Source of the DNA: Monodelphis domestica
Taxonomy: Eukaryota; Chordata; Mammalia; Didelphimorphia; Didelphidae
Direction of reading: 5' to 3'
DNA: 64,000 nucleotides
NCBI RefSeq assembly: GCF_027887165.1
Contig: NC_077233.1
Span: forward strand, 229,796,872 to 229,860,871
Shown here: positions 49,801 through 54,675 of the stretch, one piece after another
Numbering within the stretch: position 1 is the stretch's first letter
Layout of the letters: each line of letters starts with the position of its first letter
The notes under the pieces: model-generated
What the model saw: only the letters and a program-made list of their open reading frames with translations
Databases searched by the model: none
What the model was told of the DNA's origin: nothing
Translations under genes and position numbers: made by a program

Positions 49801-50950
49801 CCCATTTCCATGACATAGCTGATTGTGTAGGCAGGTGAGTCACAGAACTGGGCTAATTTACCTCCATAAGAATTTTACAGAATGGCCACAGTTTTAGTGA
49901 ACCAAGTCTGTGAACCAAGGATGTTGATCTACCTATTTGAGACGGAGACTTTCAGGCCCTTTTGTCTAACATCATAGAATTTTTAGGACTAGTCTAATTT
50001 ATTTCAGACTACCTTAAATTCTTCTGTGTCAGGGTTTTCAATTACTTAAAGCTACAGGTTTATCTCCTGGGATAATTCACTAGGGGTATGAGGCCAGAAA
50101 GAATATATATTAAGCCACCAGCTAATCTTTGACTGGCTTGATGACCCATTAAGCTATAATTCTTTTCCTATGATAATATTTTCAGCATATGGGGTAGCTG
50201 GGTGGCTCAGTGGATTGAGAGCCAGGCCTAGAGACAGGAGGTCCTAGGTTCAAATCTGACCTCAGACACTTCCTAGCTGTGTGACCCTGGGCAAGTCACT
50301 TGACCCCCATTGCCTAGCCCTTACCACTCTTCTGCCTTGGAGCCAATATACAGTATTGATTACAAGATGGAAGGTAAGGGTTATTAAAAAAATAAATAAA
50401 ACATTCAGCATATGAGTCACAGTCTAAAGATTTTTATTGGATTAAAGAGGCTAAGATACCTTCTCTCTTAGACACAGAATTTAGCTGTTTGCTTTCTGAC
50501 ATTAGTTCAGGCACAGAGGACCCCATGACTCCTTCTCAGCTCAGCAGTGAACTAATGCTCTGAAAAAAATCAATGTAACTAATTTTCTGGAGAGCAAACT
50601 GCTACTATCTCCTTCGAAGCATCTGCCATTTATGTTTTTCTCTGAGTTCATAAATGGCTTCACAGAATCTCCATGTTGAGGAAATAACTTCTGTACAGAC
50701 AATGCTCCTAATGACACTCTTATCTCTTCTACTTCAGCTAATAAATAAGGAAGCTTTAAAGAGAAGGAATCATTACTCCAGCCTGAATACTCACCTTTGC
50801 TTTCACAATCTTTAGAAGCAACAGAGGTACAGTATTTCTGAGCTTTGTAGTTTTCATAAAATCCACTGATAGACTTCCCCAGGTTGTGATTGGGAAATAT
50901 CATAAATATATTATCCAATAATTCAATGGAGGAATTCGTCATTACTACCA
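3731..50950 (-). CDS. ABCA-family transporter, C-terminal half (ABCA3/14/15/16/17-like), nine spliced exons
   Basis: Nine minus-strand exons join in frame to 1,421 nt: a split first codon, 472 residues and a TAG stop. The product is the C-terminal part of a full-size ABCA transporter, a membrane protein that uses ATP to move lipids. Seen in order: a luminal stretch with FPNHNLG, a hydrophobic helix ([17 protein letters not shown]), a charged linker, then NBD2 with Walker [11 protein letters not shown]-loop YCPQ, signature LSGGN, Walker B VVFLDEP, H-loop ITSH, and the tail motif EQVFLSF. Motif by motif it follows ABCA3 (for example [27 protein letters not shown]), so I place it in the ABCA3/14-17 branch; which paralogue it is cannot be decided here. 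No stop or frameshift interrupts the exons, which suggests a working gene. The N-terminal half is not seen in the window. Confidence 0.93.
4131..4328. mobile_element. MITE-like element with weak inverted ends
   Basis: Left end GCAAGAATTTTTAAC and right end (reverse complement) GCAAGAACAAGGTTTCTTAAC form gapped inverted repeats. The interior has the AT-rich 'aaaggaaaccaatta' type of sequence found in dispersed old DNA-transposon fragments of mammals. Family not determined. Confidence 0.35.
4667..4740 (-). CDS. ABCA-like exon: penultimate, 74 bp
   Basis: Too short for ordinary ORF detection. Acceptor CCATTTTAG before 4740, donor AAAG|GTAAGT after 4667; 2 nt plus 24 codons. It reads [19 protein letters not shown] then FSWAK. 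The family pattern at this place is EHQGMVHYHLP followed by LSWAK in ABCA3, so the match is specific. Both phases fit: FPG is completed by GC at the start, and the exon ends in phase 0 before VFGILEK. Confidence 0.95.
4741..5599. other. Intron DNA, unclassified, with purine tract
   Basis: Part of the 26.5 kb intron. No exon seen. A GA-rich low-complexity tract covers about 5496-5562. Confidence 0.5.
5600..5940 (+). mobile_element. L2 LINE fragment, upstream part of a split copy
   Basis: C/T-rich text on the plus strand resembles the same stretch of the L2 copies at 24.9 and 53.9 kb. It is continued at 7946-8748 and 9483-9745 after nested insertions. Confidence 0.5.
5941..5978 (-). mobile_element. 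tRNA-derived SINE, tail part, split by an L1
   Basis: The SINE tail in reverse orientation ends with AGAATCAATACTGTG at 5964-5978. The same 15 bases recur at 7849-7863, where the rest of the SINE resumes. The L1 material lies exactly between the copies. Confidence 0.75.
5979..7363 (+). mobile_element. L1 with 5' UTR joined directly to its 3' end
   Basis: 5979-6512 matches the 5' start of the L1 at 60.46 kb (AAGATGGC..., AACAACAAGACAGAG). At about 6511-6513 it jumps to sequence equivalent to 16373 in the L1 at 10.8 kb (CACACCTAGCAGATTGG), deleting ORF1 and nearly all ORF2. The 3' part ends in an A-run at 7354-7363. The junction in the related copies shows no GT or AG, so ordinary splicing does not explain it. 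Confidence 0.85.
7364..7848 (+). mobile_element. Second L1 3' end in tandem
   Basis: After the A-run, the L1 3' region starts again (CATGTGAACTGG equivalent to 6891 and 16743) and ends in an A-rich tail. Both L1 pieces lie within one 15-bp target duplication (5964-5978 and 7849-7863). Confidence 0.85.
7864..7945 (-). mobile_element. tRNA-derived SINE, remainder of the split copy
   Basis: Reverse-orientation SINE body including GGGTCACACAGCTAGG, contiguous with 5941-5978 when the L1 insert is removed. Its 5' head is missing. Confidence 0.75.
7946..8748 (+). mobile_element. L2 LINE, RT and C-terminal part, broken
   Basis: The strand follows the L2 coding region and the downstream stretch with ACTCAATAAACTCCAGTGG and 'tttaaagtcat'. 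The frames are full of stops. The copy is interrupted by the LTR at 8749-9476 and continues after it. Confidence 0.7.
8749..9476 (+). mobile_element. Solo LTR, 728 bp (family shared with 27.6, 41.6 and 59.2 kb)
   Basis: Begins TGAATTTTAAAACTATTCC and ends CCTTTACA, like the LTR at 59231-59965 (TGAACTTT ... TCTTTACA). Flanks CTACTA (8743-8748) and CTTCTA (9477-9482) are a 6-bp duplication with one mismatch. A TATA-like GATATAAAA lies near 9038. It sits inside an L2. No retroviral coding sequence is attached. Confidence 0.8.
9483..9745 (+). mobile_element. L2 LINE 3' end
   Basis: Continues the L2 cut by the LTR. The final part keeps the L2 ending pattern: 'cagaacttagcatggtgctgg', then 'ggcacat', then TTGTTGAC. 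Confidence 0.7.
9860..10000 (+). mobile_element. CR1/L3 LINE fragment
   Basis: AACAAATCCAAAGGAGGGTG, then 'atgagaagcctggctgatcaaactgag' and GGCCTAGAGAAGAGAAG follow the CR1/L3 region that precedes its 3' end. Truncated on both sides. Confidence 0.55.
10124..10275. repeat. Diverged tandem duplication, 84-bp period
   Basis: The sequence starting GAGCTCTGATAATACTT at 10124 recurs at 10208 as GAACTCCGGTAATACTT, and both share ATGGGCAAGA and GGATTAATGAGAA. About 60 of the bases align well. The surrounding 10001-10776 stretch is unclassified purine-rich DNA, perhaps an old LTR. Confidence 0.7.
10777..17200 (+). mobile_element. Near full-length decayed L1, about 6.4 kb
   Basis: 5' UTR-like start (TTCTGGTTCCAGAGCCAAGA) of a type different from the L1s at 6.0 and 60.5 kb. 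ORF1 remnants begin at ATG 11677 (MSRQQK) with an RRM-like NLRIIGL counterpart, full of stops. ORF2 runs from about 13125 (VNGMNTAI) through reverse transcriptase motifs PGPDGF (14460), [17 protein letters not shown] and FADDMMVYL (15140-15180) to its C-terminus near 16960. The 3' end is A-rich around 17180-17200. Several frameshifts and stops make it non-functional. It holds a foreign-looking segment at 13219-13383. Confidence 0.92.
13219..13383 (+). other. Non-collinear segment inside L1 ORF2
   Basis: In the L1s at 17.2 and 63.0 kb, the text GAATCCTA-like is followed by the endonuclease-coding region (TGTTTACAAGAAATAC). Here it is followed by about 165 bp of unrelated sequence (including AACATGGCTTCAGTC), after which L1 resumes at ATGTATGCACCAAATGG. 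About 180 bp of normal L1 is missing in exchange. The origin is unknown; it could come from the 5' region of another L1 type. Confidence 0.65.
17201..20757 (+). mobile_element. 5'-truncated L1, about 3.5 kb
   Basis: Starts within ORF2 endonuclease and runs through RT ([11 protein letters not shown] near 19180-19220) to a 3' end with AT-rich tail at about 20757. It abuts the A-rich tail of the preceding L1, so it probably inserted there. There is an internal deletion near 20075, where ORF2 jumps to the C-terminal part ([11 protein letters not shown]). Many stops and frameshifts. Confidence 0.9.
21138..21293 (+). mobile_element. tRNA-derived SINE, internally deleted
   Basis: Head with A-box-like TTGCTTAGTGG, then 'ggattgagaaccaggcctagaga', then a jump over the B-box part to GGGCAAGTCACTTAACC and the tail AAGGTAAGGGTTT. 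Flanks AAAATAGCTC and AAAATAGCCC look like a target duplication. Confidence 0.75.
21405..21600 (-). mobile_element. MIR-like SINE
   Basis: Reverse-orientation text 'tactatatgccagatac', 'ctaagtgctttaca' and 'gctagtaagtgtctgag' follows the MIR/CORE-SINE pattern. Old and diverged. Confidence 0.65.
21601..22807. other. Intron DNA, unclassified
   Basis: No exon or clear repeat recognised. A minus-strand open frame near 22849-22559 has no family resemblance I can see and lacks exon features. Confidence 0.4.
22808..23201 (-). mobile_element. L1 3' region, minus strand, left part
   Basis: The reverse complement follows the L1 3' end (TTTCTCTGGAGGTGGATAGC is the inverse of the L1 'gtccagagaaag' stretch). 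It is interrupted by a plus-strand L1 end and resumes at 23608. Confidence 0.75.
23079..23142. repeat. Perfect 32-bp tandem duplication
   Basis: Two identical copies of a unit beginning TATTGCTGTATATAATG at 23079-23110 and 23111-23142, within the minus-strand L1. Confidence 0.95.
23202..23607 (+). mobile_element. L1 3' end nested in an opposite L1
   Basis: Plus-strand L1 3' terminal sequence starting AACCAGGAGAATG and ending in an AATAAATAAATAAA tail. It is flanked by AACCTGCTCA at 23192-23201 and 23608-23617, a perfect 10-bp target duplication. Confidence 0.92.
23608..24245 (-). mobile_element. L1 3' region, minus strand, right part
   Basis: Continues 22808-23201 on the minus strand (inverse of the ORF2 C-terminal region, e.g. 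GTAGTATTATGG, CATTTATCAATTGG). The 5' end is truncated near 24245. Confidence 0.75.
24558..24595. repeat. (AT)n microsatellite
   Basis: About 18 AT repeats in intron DNA. The adjacent 24246-24880 stretch shows no gene. Confidence 0.97.
25537..25775 (+). mobile_element. SINE of a second tRNA-derived type
   Basis: Head AGGCAGCTTGGTGGCACAGG, then 'cttactagctgtatga', ending GTTGAACATGACTGAAATG. This body and end differ from the SINE type at 34.3 kb. Flanked by the 11-bp duplication ATCTCTTCATT (25526-25536 and 25776-25786). It sits within an L2. Confidence 0.88.
25943..26030 (-). mobile_element. Small L1/HAL1-like 3' end fragment
   Basis: TTTTCCCCAATTGCATGCAA interrupts the L2 and resembles the reversed tail of old L1/HAL1-type elements. 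Identification by resemblance only. Confidence 0.3.
26160..26390 (-). mobile_element. MIR-like SINE
   Basis: Contains CATTTATTAAATGCCTATTA, 'gtgttaaatgctttacaaatattatctcatga', 'gaggaaattgaggcag' and 'ggatttgaacttgggtcttgactcc', the MIR/CORE-SINE pattern in reverse. Confidence 0.75.
26460..26695 (-). mobile_element. SINE, same type as 25537, reverse
   Basis: Starts GTTGCTGTTCAGTTGTTTCA (inverse of the 'gactgaaatgactgaac' end) and finishes with CCATCTAGCTGCCC, the inverse of the SINE head. Inserted in an L2. Confidence 0.85.
27121..27213. repeat. Compound (CT)n(AC)n microsatellite
   Basis: About 27 CT units then about 17 AC units, lying between the L2 end and the tail of a reverse-orientation SINE. 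Confidence 0.98.
27219..27320 (-). mobile_element. tRNA-derived SINE, 3' part
   Basis: Reverse SINE body (AAGGCAGAAGAGTAGTAAGG, GGCAATGGGGGTTAAATGA, GGGTCAC). The tRNA-like head is missing. The microsatellite sits at its tail side. Confidence 0.85.
27590..28567 (+). mobile_element. Solo LTR of the 8.7/41.6/59.2 kb family, expanded by tandem repeats
   Basis: Starts TGAATGTTAAAAATTTTACT. It shares GTGATTGGTAGATG, GGAGGTGACATAGGAGA, CTTGTGGTGAGTG, 'acccagttgacttgggcat' and 'tccctggtgaccacc' with the other copies. Longer than its relatives because of 60-bp and about 31-bp tandem repeats. The right end is approximate and I found no target duplication. Confidence 0.75.
27684..27820. repeat. 60-bp tandem repeat inside an LTR
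   Basis: Units begin AAAACTCCTTGCTA at 27684, 27744 and 27804 (the third is partial), an exact 60-bp period with a few substitutions. Confidence 0.93.
28754..28809. repeat. (GT)n microsatellite
   Basis: About 28 uninterrupted GT units. The surrounding 28568-29689 has no recognised gene. Confidence 0.98.
29690..31198 (+). mobile_element. Old L1/HAL1-like element, internally deleted
   Basis: The left part resembles a 5' region and ORF1 coiled-coil start (AGTTAAAAAGTCAAATAAGA at 30436). From about 30570 it jumps to an L1 3' end (AATGGAATACTATTGTGCTT). It ends in an A-rich tail. Highly diverged. The open frame at 29741-29986 lies in the 5' region and is not gene-like. Confidence 0.65.
31291..31481 (-). 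CDS. ABCA-like exon: NBD2 C-terminal part (SMEECEALC)
   Basis: Acceptor TCCCCAG before 31481, donor CCAG|GTATGA after 31291; 1 nt, 63 codons, 1 nt. The first base completes the serine of [18 protein letters not shown], the family hallmark after the H-loop. It then reads [16 protein letters not shown] and ends FIETTFPG, as in ABCA3 (FVDLTFPG). The following intron runs about 26.5 kb to the next exon. Confidence 0.96.
31655..31745. mobile_element. MIR- or CR1-like relic
   Basis: AGCTGGAAGGGATTTTGGAG followed by CATCTAGTCCAGTCCTC is a phrase found in many old mammalian repeat copies, also at 49.4, 53.3 and 60.0 kb here. Family unclear. Confidence 0.45.
32015..32185 (-). CDS. ABCA-like exon: NBD2 signature and Walker B
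   Basis: Starts with T after acceptor CGTGGAG at 32186-32192 and ends with CATAG before donor GTGTGG. It has 1 nt, 56 codons and 2 nt. It carries the signature (S)GGNKRKLS, Walker [15 protein letters not shown] with the catalytic glutamate, and the H-loop [24 protein letters not shown] follows ABCA3 nearly residue for residue. The acceptor has a good pyrimidine tract but a purine-rich last five bases, and the donor is weaker than the others. The downstream reading past the donor is intronic. Confidence 0.96.
32186..32957. other. Intron, no repeat recognised
   Basis: 772 bp intron between the Walker B and Q-loop exons. I see nothing else in it. Confidence 0.6.
32958..33145 (-). CDS. ABCA-like exon: NBD2 Q-loop and helical subdomain
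   Basis: Acceptor ATTTTAG before 33145, donor AAG|GTGAGA after 32958; 62 codons plus 2 nt. It contains the Q-loop as [19 protein letters not shown], followed by [13 protein letters not shown], close to the ABCA3 pattern (GYCPQFDALLDHMTGRE, MYARLRGIPE). The final two bases, AG, form serine with the T that opens the next exon, giving NLSGGN. A 9.8 kb intron separates it from the Walker A exon. Confidence 0.95.
33146..34267. other. Intron DNA, purine-rich, unclassified
   Basis: From about 33660 the plus strand is G/A-rich and looks like the block at 55.3-56.9 kb. It may be an old dispersed repeat, but I cannot name it. No exon seen. Confidence 0.4.
34280..34482 (-). mobile_element. Full-length tRNA-derived SINE with target duplication
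   Basis: Reverse orientation: tail (TTAAACCCCTACCTTCCGTC) to head (CACTGAGCTACCCAGCTGCC). Duplication TAGTAGGCAGTT at 34268-34279 and 34483-34494 is perfect. The tRNA-like A box (inverse of TAGCTCAGTG-like) and B box lie at the head. Confidence 0.95.
35036..35092 (+). mobile_element. L1 3' region, left of the LTR
   Basis: AGCAAAGAATTGGAAACAAA is the conserved L1 ORF2 C-terminal region. It continues exactly at 35719 when the LTR and one CCATTG copy are removed. Confidence 0.8.
35093..35712 (+). mobile_element. Solo LTR, 620 bp, with perfect 6-bp duplication
   Basis: Starts TGTGAGATGG and ends CCCACTCA. Flanked by CCATTG at 35087-35092 and 35713-35718. It contains a TATA-like TTATAAAAATG near 35460 and short internal repeats around CCATTAGGG (35510-35610). 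It differs from the other LTR family. No retroviral genes. The orientation is inferred from the TATA-like motif. Confidence 0.85.
35719..36130 (+). mobile_element. L1 3' region, right of the LTR
   Basis: Resumes ATTAGGGAATGGCTAAATCA and runs to an AT-rich 3' end near 36130. Old copy. Confidence 0.75.
36358..36560 (-). mobile_element. Full-length tRNA-derived SINE with 16-bp duplication
   Basis: Reverse orientation, same type as 34280. Perfect duplication CCAAGAATCATATCTT at 36342-36357 and 36561-36576. Inverse B box inside GATTTGAACCCAGG and inverse A box inside CCACTGAGCCACC. Confidence 0.96.
37387..37565 (-). mobile_element. tRNA-derived SINE with 9-bp duplication
   Basis: Same type, reverse, with a small internal deletion in the tail half. 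Duplication CAACTTCAT at 37378-37386 and 37566-37574. The TTTATTTATTTATTT run is its tail. Confidence 0.93.
37580..38865 (+). mobile_element. L2 LINE, RT to 3' end
   Basis: Frames read [17 protein letters not shown] near 37861-37912, the L2 reverse transcriptase YADD box with a tyrosine-serine-aspartate variant, then stops and frameshifts. The 3' end is typical: TAATGCCTGGCATATATTAA (38816 on), then 'gtttaataaatgg' and TGACTGA. Confidence 0.85.
39430..39830 (+). mobile_element. CR1/L3 LINE 3' part
   Basis: TGGAATGGGCTCCATGGAGA and the end AGATGATTTTCAAGGTCTTT followed by TTCCAACTTGAAGATT are hallmarks of CR1/L3 3' ends. Confidence 0.75.
39831..41557. other. Intron DNA, unclassified
   Basis: AT-rich intron sequence without exons or clear repeats. 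TATATA-rich text around 41025-41050. Confidence 0.4.
41559..42337 (+). mobile_element. Solo LTR of the 8.7/59.2 kb family
   Basis: Starts GAACTTTAAAATTACTCC (the T of TG is lost) and ends ATCTTTACA. Shares GTGATTGGTAGATGTGAAAA, GGAGGTGACATAGGAG, CTTGTGGTGAGTG, 'aaacccagctgacttgggtattt' with its relatives. Flanks TATTGG and GTTTGG match at 4 of 6 bases. Confidence 0.85.
42436..42550. mobile_element. hAT-like DNA transposon fragment
   Basis: GAGTGATGGCAAACCTTTCA resembles the end of the hAT element at 2885 (CAGTGATAGCAAACC). Only one end is visible. Confidence 0.4.
42931..43125 (-). CDS. ABCA-like exon: NBD2 Walker A
   Basis: Acceptor TTTTGCAG before 43125, donor ACG|GTAAGA after 42931; 65 codons, phase 0 at both ends. 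It starts [16 protein letters not shown] and contains the complete Walker A P-loop GFNGAGKST in the ABCA-typical frame [18 protein letters not shown], which binds ATP phosphates. It ends SISSQIRT and joins directly to the Q-loop exon. Many ABCA members have GKT at this place; here it is GKS, also a functional P-loop. Confidence 0.96.
43390..43518 (-). CDS. ABCA-like exon: linker to NBD2
   Basis: Acceptor GAATATAG before 43518, donor AAG|GTAAAG after 43390; 43 codons in phase 0 at both ends. It encodes a charged cytosolic linker including [12 protein letters not shown] and ends with [10 protein letters not shown], the strand that opens NBD2. ABCA3 has an equivalent acidic-basic linker (DVADER) followed by TPLIIKELSK. 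Short exon, identified by position, phase and this pattern rather than by a catalytic motif. Confidence 0.85.
43930..45740 (+). mobile_element. L2 LINE, long decayed copy
   Basis: Follows L2 from upstream of RT to the 3' end: AATCCTCATCC-like at 44705, TCCTGTGCCCTCTTCTCTTC (44890), the YADD-equivalent region near 44965, and end TAATAAATGTTTATTG (45721). Interrupted by a SINE at 44232-44465. Confidence 0.8.
44232..44465 (-). mobile_element. SINE of the 25537 type, reverse
   Basis: Begins TGTTCAGTTGTTTCAGTCCT, contains TTTTACAGATGGGGAAACTG and ATGACTTGCCCAGGATCACA, ends CCATCTAGCTGCCCA. Inserted into the L2. Confidence 0.88.
45741..46925. other. Intron DNA, unclassified
   Basis: No recognisable repeat or exon. 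The plus-strand frame at 46702-46884 lacks coding features. Confidence 0.4.
46926..47110 (-). CDS. ABCA-like exon: last transmembrane helix of TMD2
   Basis: Acceptor ATCCTCAG before 47110 and donor TCG|GTAAGT after 46926. It has 2 nt plus 61 codons. It reads [10 protein letters not shown], then a helix of about 20 hydrophobic residues ([18 protein letters not shown]), then [11 protein letters not shown], which matches the pattern of ABCA3 (LLFLIETN) where the polypeptide leaves the membrane into the cytosol before NBD2. The basic, aromatic end ([10 protein letters not shown]) is the start of the cytosolic linker. Confidence 0.92.
47111..48859. other. Intron DNA, mostly unclassified
   Basis: AT-rich. 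I see no exon; A-runs at 47650-47670 and 48609-48625. The splice acceptor tract of the exon at 47110 lies at its left edge. Confidence 0.4.
48860..49262 (+). mobile_element. L2 LINE 3' end
   Basis: Ends with ACAGTGCCTGGAACATTGTA, then GGTGCTTAATAAGTGCTTG, the typical L2 terminus. Preceded by 'aaactacttgagggcaag'. Confidence 0.8.
49388..49590 (-). mobile_element. MIR-like SINE
   Basis: ATTTTAGAGATGAGAAATTG, 'agagaggctaactgacttgcc' and 'gggatttgaactccacatct' follow the MIR pattern in reverse. Confidence 0.6.
50192..50403 (+). mobile_element. Full-length tRNA-derived SINE with 11-bp duplication
   Basis: Forward copy. A box TGGCTCAGTGG (50202-50212) and B-box-like GGTTCAAATCT are visible, followed by TGACCCTGGGCAAGTCACTT and tail GGAAGGTAAGGGTTATTAAA. 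Perfect duplication TTCAGCATATG at 50181-50191 and 50404-50414. It lies in the intron 3' of the exon at 50795. Confidence 0.96.
50795..50950 (-). CDS. ABCA-like exon: end of TMD2, luminal segment
   Basis: The most upstream exon I can support. Acceptor CATAG precedes TGGTAG at 50950; donor G|GTGAGT follows 50795. It holds 2 nt of a split codon, 51 codons and 1 nt of a glycine codon. Residues such as LLDNIF, FPNHNLG, FYENY and YCTS follow the ABCA3 stretch that precedes the last transmembrane helix. The exon before it should carry TMD2 helices and end after one base of a codon; I could not find it. Phase-1 joining to the next exon is exact. Confidence 0.88.
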
Positions 50951-53889
50951 CTATGATAGAAAGGTTATAGATTACCTTCTACTGCAAGAAACATGACTCC
51001 CCAGACACTCAAATTAGGTTCATGGAATTTCTAAACTACACATGATACTTACCAGTAAGCTTGTTTTCCTGAGAGCTGGTTCTATAGGTATATATATCTA
51101 GTATGACAGAGTTCTGAAATAGCCTTTGGATGCAGTAAATATTTTTAGGTGATGACTGCTTTTTCTGTGATGAGGAAGCCCACCTGAACCAATTATCACA
51201 TTTCAATTTTGACTCAAGGGTCAAGAAGGAAGCAAAATTTCTAGAAGGCATATATCCTAGGATAAGAGTTGTCATCTTTTTAAGGGCTAAGAGCCATTTT
51301 TTTTTCATTCTTAGACTATTAACTTCAGTGATATTTAAATAAACACACATATATGTACATACACATTCATATATGTACCAGGGGGATTTTATGCTTTCAT
51401 CTTTATTGGATTACTTTCTTTTATGTTTTGTTTATATGGCTTGTGCATTCGAAAGAGGAGCTTTGGTACATCTTAGATGATTTTATCAGGTTATCTCTCA
51501 TCTTGGAATGTAGGGAGAACCTGGCTCTGAAGGGATGAATGTATTATGAGACAGGAATTAGCAGAGATAAGAAGAGGAATGCATTATGGCTGCCACAAGT
51601 CCTGGAAGGAAAGTGGTGGGACACTGAGAAGATCCAAGTGAGTGCCAGATGCAGAATCTGTGCTTTAGGAAGTGATTTTGCTTTGATATTCAGTCTTTTA
51701 CTTTTGTACATGTCTCGGCCCTTTTATTAAACTGCAAGCTTAGAGTAAGAGCAATGTTTTTATTCTTTGAATTCCTTCAGTCTTACAACATAGTAAGCAT
51801 TTACTGTTTTTGTTCAATAGATGAATACTCTTTTCTCTCCCAAATGAGTGGAAAGAGAACCCAACTCTATGCTCTTATCTTTTTTTAAATTTTGCTTCTT
51901 CCTCACCCCCATGCCATGAAGTGACTTCCTCTTATCACTTCCTGATGCTGCTCCTTAATCTGGGCAAAGGGAAGAAATGCATGTGTGTGGACCAAATTTT
52001 CAGTGATGTCTTAATATAAAAGTAATTTTCTTGGAGAAATGAGACATAGAAAAAACGAATCTCCAAAGAGAAGAGAACTAAGGGTAAGTAATTAATGGAG
52101 TTTCCTTCTAGTAGGGAGAGAAAAGCAGAAATGGCAGTAAAATGTAGATTGAGCTAATGATAGTATTGTAAGCAAGAGTAATAGAACTAGAGAATGGAAA
52201 GATTTGTTATTCCATGACAAAGCATAATATCCATTATTTTAAAATGTTTTGGGAAGTATTTGTGGTTTGGGTGGATACGTTCATAAAAAAAAATTTAAAG
52301 AACATTTAACTTTGCCTTCAAGAGTCAAAAAACCTTATAAAAAAGGCTTCTCTCTTTGATCCTGAAAAAATCAGTTTTGCTCCCTAAAGAAGTAGTTCCT
52401 CTGATTGATTTCTTGAATTATAAAGATAGCATTAAATTCAGCTTTGGGTAAACTTTGATCTTCTGAACTTTAGTCTAGGGAGAGGATTTGGAGAATCAGA
52501 GAATATTAAAAGTTTAAATGGAACTGGAAACCCCATTTTAAAACTGAAGAAACTGAGGCTTAGAGGATACACATGACTCAGTGCCATACAGTGAGTTGTT
52601 ACAGTCAGAACTAGAATTCAGACCTGAGTTGTAAGGTCCAATTATTTTTTTTTAATTACCTCATTGCTGTCTCATATTTTAGGACCATGTACTCTTGAAA
52701 CTAGTGGGAAAAGATAAGAAGATGGATTGAGAATGGTAATTGGGAAAAAACAGAGTTCTGTCAAAAGTGAAAAGAACTCTCATTTGAACCTTAAACAATC
52801 TCTTTGGCAAGCCTTTGTGCTTCAATAGGAAGAGAGAACTAAGGTTTTCATACCCTACCTAAAATCTGGAAAATAAAAAAACATCTGGCTGGTAAATTCA
52901 TGGGAAGTATAAAATCTAGAATTTAGATGAAAGCTCTTTTCTCAAGTCTAAAATTGATATCTCAAAATTTTATCCTTAGGAAAAAGAAATAGTTGTATGA
53001 CCAGGTATTAGCACCATCATCAAGGATAGCAGTTGTAAGATTTAAATTAATATCCAATAACTATGATATAACAAGTATTATATTTTAGAAGATTTATTAA
53101 TAATCACTTGAAGTAAAAGAAATAAAAAGAACAAAAGTAAAAACCTGAGCTGCAAAGTATATCTAGGAAAAGGAAAGCATGAAGCTGACCATAGTTGGCC
53201 TGAATTGTGGTACCATAATGGGCATGTGGGTGTAATGTGGGTGAGTATTGTGGAAAAGATAAACATAGACTTTTAGAATTGGGAAGGATCTCAGATGCCA
53301 TCTGGTCCAATCCATAACTAAAAAAAAAATTAATCCTCTCTCTAATACATCCATCAAGTGGTCATCAGGTCACTTGCTTGGAGATATCTAATGATAGAGA
53401 ATGCCTCCTCTCTCACTATCTTTCCCTTTATCTTCCACTTCTAATGAGGGGAAATTCACTATCTGCCAAGGGTAATCATTTCACTTCTATACAATTTAAA
53501 CTATTAGGAAGTTTCCCCATAATATCAAGTTTAATTTTTGCATCTTTCCAACTTTATATCCATTGATTTTGGTTCTGGCCTCTGGATTCAAAGAGAAGTG
53601 TACCCTCTTCTGTACATAATAACCTTTCAAATCCTTGGAGATGACTAGTTTGTTACACCTGAGACCGACCTCTCTTCTACGGGCTAAACTTAACCAGTTC
53701 CTTTCAATATCTCATTATTTTAATCATCTCATTATTTTAAGCACTAACTCAACTCTTATGGCTCCAGCCCACTTTTGCTCCATTAACCAAGCAGAATGAG
53801 GAAGCCCCATAGTTTTATAGAGGAGAGCCCAGATTTACTTGTCTCATAGATGGAAAAGCTTCCCTGCCTTGACACCAGCTGTATCACTT
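50951..53889. other. Probable intron DNA, no exon recognised
   Basis: The next upstream exon of the ABCA-like gene should follow on the minus strand, but I see no TMD2-like frame. MIR-like relics lie near 52495-52640 and 53262-53330. Confidence 0.4.
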
Positions 53890-54675
53890 TATGAGATCTT
53901 TGAATATGAGAATGCCTACTAGCATCCTTTGCTTGGACTTAACTCCCATGACTAACAGACTTACACTACCTCTTCCTTTCTCTGAAGTGATGTCCAATGC
54001 TCCTCAAGTAAGCCATGCATTTCCCCACGTTTCAAATCATTTTCTTTCTCATTCCCCATTCACCTCAATCCTATCCTTCCTATGTCTACTTTAACCTTGT
54101 CTACCCCTTCCACTGTGTTCTCTGGAGCTCATTTCACAGGTAATAAATTTCTTTTCATGTTAGATTTGTTTCTTAGGGTTCCTTTATCTACTTAAATTAA
54201 CAGAACGTATTACCTTAAACTATCAACCTATGTCTTTTTTACTCTTTCACTAGCAAACTCTCAGAAAAGCTATCTGCCCCCCTTTTTTCCTCTCATTTTT
54301 CATTCCTTCATAATCTGTTTTTCACCTTTAATATTACTTAAACTGCTCTCTCCAAAGTTACCCATGATCCATTAAATGATAGATTTAATGGCCTTTTCTT
54401 AATCCTCATCCTTAGTGACCTCCCTCTAATATTTGTCACTGTCAGCTATCCTCTACTCTTGGTTACTATCTTTTTCCTCAGTTTTCATTACACTGTTCTC
54501 TATTGGTACTCCTACCTGTAAGATGGTTATTTCTCAACCTCAGAGTCTTTGCTATTCAGTTATCCATCCATATTATTCCCCATAAGCGTGAGTGTATCAC
54601 AAGGCTCTGTTTTAGGCCCTCTTACTTTTTTGCTTGGTGAATTCTATAAATCCTGTGGGTTTACTTATTTTTTTG
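53890..54675 (+). mobile_element. L2 LINE, left part of a split copy
   Basis: Follows L2 coding text: TTACCCATGATCCATTAAAT (54358), CTTAATCCTCATCCTTAGTG (54398), 'tcacaaggctctgttttaggccctctt' and 'gcttggtga'. Continues at 57950. Confidence 0.7.

Noticed and set aside
51056..51350. Minus-strand frame ending in a good donor (ACTG|GTAAGT) in the phase needed to join the exon at 50950
   Set aside because: The 95-residue frame is polar and lysine/serine-rich, with no TMD2 helices, and matches no part of the ABCA family that I know. The donor match is likely chance.
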